The notes under the pieces: model-generated
Seen by the model: the letters and a program-made list of their open reading frames with translations, nothing else
Databases searched by the model: none
What the model was told of the DNA's origin: nothing
Position numbers and translations under genes: made by a program
Source: Pomphorhynchus laevis
Lineage: Eukaryota; Acanthocephala; Palaeacanthocephala; Echinorhynchida; Pomphorhynchidae
Direction: 5' to 3'
Assembly: GCA_012934845.2 (NCBI GenBank)
Contig: WNNJ02000387.1
Span: 62,001-126,000 of the forward strand
Length of the DNA stretch: 64,000 nt
Shown here: positions 49,201 to 61,200 of the stretch, one piece after another
Layout of the letters: each line of letters starts with the position of its first letter
Numbering within the stretch: the first letter of the stretch is position 1

Positions 49201-52200
49201 TATTTTACATGTAAATATTTGACTAAATTAGCAAAATAATCCTTATTACAATTTATGAATTTATTTTTTAATTTAAATTTAGGAATATATTTATTTATAA
49301 ATTATATATTTTACCGTGTATTTATTTTTTTATTTTAAATTTAGGAATATATATATGAATAAAATATTGCATAATATATTGTAATATGTACAATAATATA
49401 TTGTATATATTATATAATAATATATAAATATATTGTAATAATATATAATAATATATTGTATATAATAATATATTGATGATGATGCTTTATAAATTATTCT
49501 GATTGAATACAAGAGTATGTTTTGATTTAATATTTGATATGAAGATGTTTGCTAAATTATGCTAATTTAACCAATGACTCGATTTTGAATGATTTAAAAT
49601 TGTCCTATAAATTTGACATAGTAGTCTTATCATATTAATCTTATATAATATTTTATCATAAAATGACACAAGATCAAAATCGTTCTTTGGATAAAATAGT
49701 ATTATTTCATTAATAAATTATTATTATTTTTACCAGAATCCATTGTTAAATTTGTAGTATTTGTGCATAGTTTTACTTATATCTTTCGAGATCCTATGTG
49801 TTTTGTGTTTTTATTTTAAAATCCGTATTTTTGATGTTAATTGTAACGATATCAATTGTTTAAGTATCAAGGCAGTAGTACGAATCACTGAAGAAACATT
49901 TAGAGATAATTTTAATCTCAATATGTTGAAGAAAATAAATTTGTAAGATATGAAAAAGTATTTTAAAATATTTTGAGATTCACTCTAAAATTGTTCATAT
50001 TTCAAGTAATTTAATTTTGACATTTGTGCAGAATAAAATTAAATAAATATAAACTAATAAATAAAATATGTACAACGAAACCAAAGTCATCTAAACAATT
50101 TACCTTTAGGTAATTGCTTGACGTTAACGTTTGTGCTTGATACAGTCGAGCCAAGGTTGTTTGCAATTTTCACTGAATACAAACCGGTATCCGTTTGTAA
50201 TGCATACGGTATAATCAAGCTGCTACGCCCATCTGATGTTGTATGAATGTTGATATCCAGTGAGTTTTGTAGAGTAGCGTGATTGTGCAACCACGTAACT
50301 GTGCAATTATTTGGTTGATATCGAATACTTAAAGCAATAGCCTGCCCTTCGTCAACATCCATGATATCAGAAGATTTCAGTTCCGATACAAAGTTCGGAG
50401 ACGGTTGCTCATGAGATGGTTGTTCATGAGTTTGGGTAGTTCGCTTCTTTGCAAGTTCTCCATATTTTTTCTTTAAATCTTGAACATATTGCTTTACCAA
50501 ATTAACAGCTAAACAATAAATTTTAGTTAATTTACAATAGCATTCAATCAATGTTTAAAGTTGAATTATAAATGTGATTACAAAATAGTGTGTTGTCCAT
50601 ATTTAGCCTATAACATATATTGTGATGATAAGTGTCATCCGCTGATCCATTATTGTAAAGATGGCTACAGATACGACAGATGTCTTGATTATGATCACAT
50701 GTTAATAGCCTTCATTCGCATACTCTAGCTGTTTTTATCATTCCTATGAGTTATGTCAGGAACAGTGAAAATGATTCACTTCCCATATACCCCCATTCAG
50801 CCCTTATCGAATAGAAGAAGCATAGGCTCTATACCGATATCGTCCCAAATAATAAAGCTTTGAATCTCTTCCATGATATTCGCTCAGAATATGCTCAGAT
50901 CATTTTTTCATAAAATTATCTTTTAAATAATTTTAGCGAATAATCTTAAAATATTAATGATATTAATTAAAATATTAATTTTTACAGTATCATGAGATAA
51001 CAGTTATGATTGTCAAGAGTTGTTTTAGAACCGTTTCAAAAGATGTTGTAATAAAAGACGTATATATTATCAGGATAGAATATATATTTTTGGTTAACAC
51101 GCATTATTATATTAATTAAGATCATTATTTAATATATTTATAATATTACTTTTATTCATCTTTTCATTTATTTGCCACGATAATAAATAAATAAATTTCT
51201 AATCATATAAAACAAAAAACTTTTATTTCTGTTACATGTAAAAAAGAAACATAAAGAATAAAATTATTTGATTGTATTTAAGAATTCATGTGTCATTAGT
51301 ATTGCGGTAAGTCTGGTATCTACCACACATTAAAATATTCGAATATTTTAATTCGAATATTATAATATTCTTCAAATATTCGAGTAACTTTAAAGTTTTG
51401 TTCTTATGATCTCTATAAATTTATTACATTTCATTTTTAAAATTTATTGATTATATAATTAATGATTATAATTTATTATGTTATTAATTAGTGAAGAGTG
51501 AAGTAAAAAAATAATTATTTTATTTTAATATCGAAGTTTCGATAGTCAACTACTAGCGAAAAACTATCGAAATACCATATTTGACAATCGAAAATTCGAT
51601 TTTGTACAATTTATCCTGATGATGATATCAGTTGACTATCGAAAATTCAATATTTAATCAAATAATTTTTACTTCACTCTCTCTACTAATTAATAACAGA
51701 ACCCAATGACTGAACAGTCTATTTATAATATAATTTATAATATTTTATTTTTATAATTCATTTCTATCGTTATATTTCATAATCAAATACTAATTAAAAC
51801 AGTATGCTCAGAGTTGAGATCCACTAAATGTAAAATTGATTTTCGAAGCCATATTATGATATATCGTTACGCTATTCTTTCAAAGTTTTCGGTCTAGGGA
51901 TTTTTGAAAATTGCGAAAAAACAAATATATTGTTTTTGGATAAATGTATATTCAAGAGCTTCACCCTATTTCACTCATAATTAAGAAATGTTGTTGAATA
52001 TCATCCATATGCTCGAGTAAAGATGCACAAACGGTATCGACTAGTATAAAAATTTAATTAAGTATTTAATTTATTATAAAAAAAGTGCCGATACTTGATA
52101 CTTATAATAGCAATTTATTGGATACAAATTACCACCAACATATGATGGGCATATGTAATCTAGAAGGCATGTTCAAACAGGTTTAAACATTTAAAACTGG

Positions 52201-55200
52201 TAATCTATAATGTTAAGGTTTATGTGCCTATAATTTAGTTTATATTTTGTTAAAATTGACAAATACTAAAAATGCAAAAACTTATAAATAACAACTTTGC
52301 AGTATCGAATTCAAAATATATATTTTAATTGTTTTAGTCCAATATTTCTAAATATTTCGATAACTTATAATATCATTAGAAGTTATCAAAACAGTTTATT
52401 CGTACTGTATGAAATAGCAAAAATATTTATCAAAGTAAATAAATAAACTGTAAATTTATTCAATTTATTTGTATGTAATTTATTTATTACTTTTGTTAAT
52501 TACCCGAGGAAAACAAAAGTATGTTTTCATTTACAGAAGCAACCGATATATTGCAAAAGATTTTGGATTATAAAAATTTTCACTTCGATCCTATAAATTT
52601 ACTAAACTTTAAAAGATAGGATGAATATTTTATATTAAGAATGTTAAAATGTAGAATTAAAATAAAAATAATTATTTCTTTAAACTAATCAAGAAAATAA
52701 TGGAATTTATTAATTTATAATAAATTAAACGAATTATGGAAATTTTAATAATTTGTTAAAGTGTTATCATTACAAATAAAATAATAGAAACAAAAATTAA
52801 AATTTAATCAAACTCACCATCGGATTTAGCTTGATCAAAAGCAGGATTTGATTTAATATTCTCTGCAAATTCGTTCTGCATTCTAGTCATTTCATCAGCC
52901 GAGAGATTAATTTGAATGGCGTTATCCATAACCAAATCAAAATAAGCTGGTGTGGATTTAGGAATTACTTTGAGTTCACACTTTGTGGACGCTTCTCCGA
53001 ATTTGTTTTTAGCAATGCAGGTAACCACTCCATTATCAATAGATCTACAAGGATCGATTGATAATGTGCTTATACCACCATCGCTAGATATATTAAATCG
53101 ACTGACCTTAAAAACAAAAAATCTTTAACTATTGAGTGAAGGTAAAGAATTTGAAATTGAAAAAAAAACAATACTTACATTCAATATGGCTTTACCATTG
53201 ATTGTCCATGATATTCTTGTTTTATCTGTGTATGTAAACTTCGCAATTAGCTTTGTCGGTTGGCGTTCCTTAACTTCAACGTCTTGTAAGGACATTAATA
53301 AGGTTGGCTTTTCAGAATTTTGTTTCGATGAAATTTCAATTGGAGTACCGTGGTTTTTAAAACTAAATAATATACCATAGTTATATACCATAAACAATAT
53401 ACCATAGTTATTTCAATTACTTTTGAAAAGCTTCCAGATTTTGTAACTTTTCCAGAGCCACAGGACTTAACGATGATTCTGATTGAATTGGTCGAGTATA
53501 CTGACAGGTAAATAAACATTGAGATCGATCACTTCCGAATTTATTTGTAGCAACACACTCGTAACTTCCAGCATCTGAAATCTGCGCATTTTTTATGGTC
53601 AAACTGGCGTATCCCATTTCGTACATTACTGATATGCGATCACCTATAAGGAAGCATTTAAAAAATGCAGCGATAAATGAATTATTTATTGGAATAGGAT
53701 TATTTTAGTAAAATTTATAATATTAAATCATAATATTATAATATTAAATTTATAATATTCCATTATTTCTCATTTCTAGCTTAAAACTAAACCAGAATTT
53801 TTAAGAAATTATTTGGTTGAATAAAAATAAATGTGATATATTAACATATTTAATGATTAATATAATATGAATTATATTTGTTATTTACGGATGCGCTGAG
53901 TAAACAACGGTCCATGATTTCTTACGAAATGCGGCATTTATAGAAACTAGTGTTCTTTGAAAGATTGAACTTTGATTCACGAGAATAAGTCACCATGTCG
54001 TTTCTAAACGAAAACTTTAGCATTGAAATGATGGAGTACTGGGCAACAAATATCAGTGGAATGAAGTGCCCACTGGTCGTTTCGGTTGCCTGTGTGGCAT
54101 AGTAAATAAAGGCGTTTCCGACACTTTGCTTGATTGACTGAGGCTTACGCTCTTTAACAGAGAGCAATATATATATATATATGTATATATAATAATATAT
54201 ATATATATATATGTATATATAATCTTAAGAGTTTCGTTTGAAACTCTTAAGAGTTTTAAACTACCCAAACATATGGAAAAAATTGCTTTCGCAATCTCGA
54301 GCAATACCGATTCAAACGAAACTCTTAGTTTTCATTCTACCCAAAAAATATGGAAAGAATTGCTATCCGCAATCCCGAGCAATACTGATTCAAACGAAAC
54401 TCTTAAGATTACATAGAAAGAATTGATGTACTCAATCTCGGTTTCTTACAGTCAAGCATCCGAAAGTTTGATCCTCTGGTTGTTAATGATGGTCTGCATT
54501 GCAAATTGTAGGATTTAAGAGCTTACGCTACCAACAATTTAAGCTAGATATCGGGAATGCATTTTCACAATGTCACAGAGGCAGCGGAAACGGCGTGTGA
54601 TAGTTCATCTTACTGACGATGGCTGCCGGCTATCACATGACCATCTAGGAGTGACGAAAGTTTGCAGGCTAAAGAATATGCTCGATTCAAACACTTACAC
54701 AAACATATGGAAAGAATTGCTAATCGCAATCTCGAGCAATACCAATTCAAACGAAACTCTTAAGATTACATAGAAAGAATCGATCCACTCAATCTCGCTT
54801 TCTTACAGTCAAGCATCCGAAAGTTTGATTCTCTGGTTGTTAATGATGGTCTGCATTGCAAATTGTAGGATTTAAGAGCTAACGCCACCTACAATTTAAG
54901 CTAGATGTCGGTAATGCATTTTCACAATGTCACAGAGGCAGTCGAAACGGCGTAAAATAGTTCATCTTACTGACGATGGCTGCCGGCTATCACATGGCCG
55001 TCTAGGAGTGACGAGAGTTTGCAGGCTGAAGAATATGCTCGATTCAAATACCTACCCAAAGCTATATATATAATTTCTTGACAATGGAGAGTAATAATAA
55101 TATCAAAGAAAATAATGAAGTTACGATTTTTTCGTGAAAACATACTAATATAATAGTTATAGCAGTGTACATTGTGATCTACAATAGGTCATTCAAGTTT

Positions 55201-58200
55201 CTGCAATACCCGTGCTTAATGACATTACAAACTATGCTAGGTAATAAAAATGAATAGCTTGAATAGATTTCCTAATGTTTAATAGAAACATCTTTATTAT
55301 AGCTTTAAACAAATACATTGCAATATATTTTGCTCTTGAGAAATACTCATGTCGCTTAAGATTGTGTTGATAGTATCTATCAATGCTATGGATTATTGGA
55401 TGCAAATATTACCTGATTGTATTATATTTCCATTTTTAAACCATTCCACTTTCATAAATGGGTCATCGATAGGTATTACTGTTGTTTGCAATACATAAAC
55501 GTGATCTTGTATAAATTCCAGAAATTCAGGCAAACATATTTTTAACTTTGCTGGTTTAGAAGCTGTACTAACGTACATATCATCAGCTGTTAAACTTATA
55601 TTTTCAGGCAGCGGTTCTGTTCCTTTACTAAATATAAATCATCAACAAATAAACTAGTGTATCAGTAAAAAAGTGAAACTTATTATTATGATAAGTGAAA
55701 TTATTATTATCATAGGTGAAAAAATAATTAAATTTATTATAAAAATTTATTAAATAATAAAACATCAAAGATTAAATTCTGCAAATAAAGTATATATTTT
55801 ACAAGCTATTTTACCACAGAGAACAGCATAACTACCATTAATAATCAGAAAATATTTTAGATTAAACGTTGCTATTCTTTTCAAAAAAATAGCATGTGAT
55901 TAAAAGCTAAACATGTGGTGACATACTTAAATTTGTAATAGATTAAAAAGCTTAAAAATAACTTACGTTGATTTATTTTTGAATCAACAAGATAATTAAT
56001 ATTTTAAGAAGTTTACAAATACATTCTTTGATAAACGATCACCTGCACTATAAAAGCTTGTCGAAATATTGAATTTTGTAAATTTATATTTTATTTTTTG
56101 TCTAAATTTATAATTGATTTTTAAGTTGTTAAAATAATATGGTTGTTAAATCAGATTTTAGTTGCTAAATAAGATTGTCGAAAACCAGCTCAATTGGTAA
56201 AACATTGTCAACGTAGTTTGAGGTGGGATAATTACGTTGATAAATTGAAATACGTCGACAATAGATAAATTTTAAAATGTTAATATTTAAATATAGTAAA
56301 ATGCAAATATTTACAGCACATTTTACATTAATCTTATTGTTATTGATAACAACATAACGCCCATTAATAACCAAAAAATATTTTAGATTAAACGTTGCTA
56401 TTCTTTTCAAAAAATTAAACAGTAACATGTGACATACTCAAATTCGTAATAGATTAAAAAAGCTTAAAAATAACTTACGTTGATTTATTTTTTAAATTAT
56501 TATTATTTTGCTTCAAAATCAATATACACTAATTTGTTTTTATATTTGGCTAGAAACACCTGTTTCATATTACGTTAACTACTTCTCGCTTTCTGACGCT
56601 AGCGTCATCAGAAACAAAATGTGTAATTTGCCCATCAGCAAACAGTATGAAGAGTGTATTTTTTGCTGATAATGCTAGAACCAGCTAGAGAAATAAAAAA
56701 TTAAAAGATTGATAATCCATACATTTATTCTTAACCAATAAATTTTATAACTTTTTTAAATTCACATTTATAAGCAACATTTCCTCAACTAAATTCTTAG
56801 AATATAGATAATCATTAGTTTATTGTGAGATAGACTAGAGGATTAAAACTTAAAATTGTATGTGATTGCTCTACATTTAATGAAAATTGTTATTAAACAA
56901 TTTTAATGTATTTTTGTTTGAATAATTATTCTTCATATAAAACTCTTTGCTATTTTCATTAGAAAATATTTAATTTCAAATGGTATTCTAAAAGCTTATC
57001 GGAAAATTTAGTGACTTGTTCGACAGAATTAATGTCATTAAACAAGCCTTTGCAAGAACTTTACAAATGCAATCTCAATTTTTATAAAAATACGAATATT
57101 TAATGGGTTAAAATAAAAGAAATTCCTGCATCTCTATCTACAATAAAAGCTATTAGGAACGCCACAAATCAAATTATAAATTATCAATTAAATTTAAGTA
57201 TAATATCTGTCTGCATTCACAACAAATAATTTAAAATTACCAACTTTTCGTAGGTAAGTATATATTCATATATATTATATACTAATATATAACAATATAT
57301 AATTATATTGTTATAATATATATTATAATTGTTATAATATATATTATATATGTTATAATTATATATATATTATATAATGTTCGATTACCCATTTTATAAA
57401 CAAGTATCAGAATTGAATTATTTATTTTCGATTCAAAAACGATTTTTTTTTCGATTCAAATATACACAAATTATGAAATAACGTTTGAGTTACTATATGT
57501 ATGTTGTAAAAACTTTTCTATTTTTAAAATAAAAAACTTTTAAAGATTAAAAATCACTAGATTAAAAAGTTTGATTTTTCAATCTTAATTTATCCGTTAT
57601 GTGATAGCAAATTCAATTTATACGTTAAGTGATAGCAAATTCTTTTCTGTATTTAAAGTTGGAAAGTAGTCCACTTTCCAAATTACTTATGTAAGTAAAT
57701 GCATTATATTTAGATATGAATATAATGATTTAATAATATAAATGTGATTGTGTAAAACTGTACGATTATGCCGTTTGTAAGGGACTTTATTGATTATAAT
57801 AATAAGCCACTTATCTCACATTATGAATAAAAATTAAACTTTTTCAGTAATACATTAGTTATGACATTTTCTTTTTAGCGTTACATTCATCAAATTTTCT
57901 GAAATTTTTAAGCAGTGCGTTGTTACAATCTGTTAAAAAAACATTTATTTTTTTATGTAATTTCACTAAATTGCAGATTTAATATAATGTATTATACCGA
58001 TTTATTTCAAGCCTTTTGAAATTTATTTGGAAGTTATCTTTGAATTAAAAACTTAATAGCGTTAATGTAAGGTAAAATATTTGTCAAACTGATTTTTTAA
58101 ATTGTAGAGGATAATTTCATGATGGCCATTTGTAATACAACCTTGCATTATATTTAATTAAAATTAATTTTAATATGTTAGTTGAAAGGCAGAAACTTAC

Positions 58201-61200
58201 GCTGCCCTATCTCTACGCAATTGCCCAAAGAATATTTTGGCGGGGTCAAACGTTTCCTTTTTTACTTCCGGCTTGATCCATTTAGAACGAACGTCTTGCT
58301 GTGAATTTCTTAAAATACAACATTTTACCAGCTTCCAACTAAAATTCGTTACTCACAGCGCAACAGATCTTAGATTAAGTGGACTAAATGACATTTCTGT
58401 CATTGTTTCATCAGAAGCTAAACCCATTAACAATTATTTCTAAGCGAAATCAATAGAGAAATTATATTGCATAGCATGTACATTAACTCTATTCATTATT
58501 TGTTACATTAAAATAAATATATACATATAAATATATTTATTAATAAATATCTTATATTTTGAAGATATATCTTTAGACAATATTTAATTATAGATATAAA
58601 TTGAATATTTTTGGTATTCACTTTGTCAAAATTAAAAATACATAATTATATTTAAAAACTTATCAATATAAAAAATTAAAAATTTACAAAAATATTACCA
58701 ACTTATCCATATTCAAATTTATTAAAATTAAATAATAAAATTAAAAATTGGATATTCACTGTCTTTAGTTTATGATTAATTTAAAAAATAGCTTGCACAA
58801 TAGTTGCTCACTAAATTGTGTTTACTTTAATCATTTTTATTATTTCTGCTGTTATTATTTGTCGATTACTTTCGTGTAAGCAAAGTACTACAAATTTAAT
58901 GTCAAAATATTAAAAGTTCCTTGTCAATTCAATTAAATTTAGCAAAACATGGTATATCAAACAGGTATATTAATTGATTGATCAAATTGATTGATCAAAT
59001 TAATTGATCAGTTTTATCAATAATTTAATTAAATGATTAATTGTTAATTAATCATTAATAAATTAAACAGCTGCAATGTAACACATTTGCTACAACATTT
59101 CATCTGCACACTCCTTGATATTACCTGATTATTTACTGTGGGACCACTGTTATCACCTGTGTAATTATTGTGCTACATATTTCACTTTAAACTTATGAAA
59201 TCTACAACAGGTTGATGTCATAAAAATTTTCTTATTCCTTAAGATATCATCAGCATTATCTTCAAAAATCGACAATCAAATATATTCTCATAAAAAGTGA
59301 TTGTAAAGAGCTGACAATTTTATATTTGCACAGATAAATTTAGCATTTATATGCGCAAATACGTGTCAATATTTAGCATTAAAAAATATTTGTCAATATT
59401 TAACATTATAAAATATTTGACAATATTTTTTATAATCATTTAGTCCATTTTGAATTGACATAAATATTTAAGGTCAATATTAACGATGTAAATAAATGCA
59501 AACGCTAATTAAGCTAAAATAAAATTCATGCATTTATAAAATAATATAAAATTTTTAAAGTCATGATATTTGATTCACTGATATATTAGATTGTAATATT
59601 ACTGTAATATTATTGTATGTTATTTATTTCTCAAACTTTTTTAAAACTGTTTTAAGTTTGAGACATAAATAACATACAATAATTTGACTTGATAAAGATC
59701 CAAGTGAGGATCGAAACGTTGTCGAAATAAACAATTTGTCGCTTGTCTTTGGTTGGTTACTGTTACGATAATTTAGTATATATATAATTTGGAAAATGTA
59801 AAAATATTTGTAATTATTTTTCGTTTAAAATATTTGGAAAACCAATTAACAACAATAGGCAACGCTTTTGTCCATGGTTGCTGGTTGCAAATATGATTCC
59901 ATAGAATCATAGACAACTAACTATAACCAAAAAATTTTTAATTTATGAATGTAATGTAAATTAAATAATTTTTTAATTATTAAAGCACACTTACCCACAA
60001 CGATAACTTTAGCCTTTGTGATTGCTGATCCGTTAACATTTCTAATAACACACTGATACCATCCTCCATCAGATTTTCTCGCGTTGTCTAGGCAAAGTTT
60101 ACACATCTCCTTGTCTTTTGTAGAAAATCTAAGATTACATGTTAAAAAGTAATTATTGTAATGATTTGAAATTCTAAATTACCTAAAATGTTTATACTAA
60201 AATAAAAGGAATTATCCCATTTTGATTAAAAAGGATAACACATTCATGTTTAAGGCGTTAACTTTCTGTGCTCTAAAGATTTTCAGCAATTTGAGAAACA
60301 ATTTATACGAACTATCGTCTTTATGTATCGTCTGTAACTTTTTCCTGGTGATGCAAATAACGCCCTTTCCGAAATATTTTGAAATCTATGATCCCCCGAA
60401 ACCTCTGGTTCTGAGAATTTGCAATTTACAATATTAAATAGCGGTTAAGATTGATAATTTAAAAATGAACAAAGAAACCTACCTTCAAAACGTTCTCTTA
60501 GACTGCCTCAAAGAAAGATTTAGAGTGACTAAATGAAATGTCCGTTAATTCTATTAATTTCACTTAAACTTTAACGCCTTTATCTTTAAAATAACTTTGA
60601 AAATAACATTTGCTTGTCTCGAAAATCTCAATTTTATGGATTATGCTTCTTCATGGCAAAACAGCCCTACAGTTAGAAAAAATCTGAGAATAAGAGTTAA
60701 AACGAAAACTAGGAAAACATTGTTTCTCAGTTTCAAAATTCTAAAGGTTAATTTCATAAGAGAAAAGTTGCAAATCATCATCTAAAGGTTAAAAAGTTAA
60801 CATTTTAGGCGATCAATTTATAATTAGTGAAAATATACATACCTTACACGATCATTTTCTTTCAATGGTAGATCATCTTTCAGCCACATAATATCATAGG
60901 CTATGTCTGAAGCGAAACTTGCTGATAAGTTAATATCATCGCCCTCACGAACGACAACACTCTTTAATTCTTCAACTAAAGTAGGTGCCGCTGAAGTTGA
61001 AAGCAAATCATCACTGGTAGTAATTGTAAAACTTTTGGAAAATTCGCCGAAAGAGTTTTTAATGACACAAGTATAAACACCACTTTGTTCATTTGTAAAA
61101 TCCTTAAGAACAAACCAACATTTACCAGCTTCGTTAACTTGGATCTAAAGATACAAACGAATAAAATATACTTTCACATTTAAATGTAACATTTAGTTAA

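Noticed and set aside
49330-49512. 60-codon Tyr/Ile-rich frame
   Set aside because: Translation of a TA-rich microsatellite-like stretch.
58237-58443. 68-codon plus-strand frame
   Set aside because: Shadow over exon D of the Ig-repeat gene.
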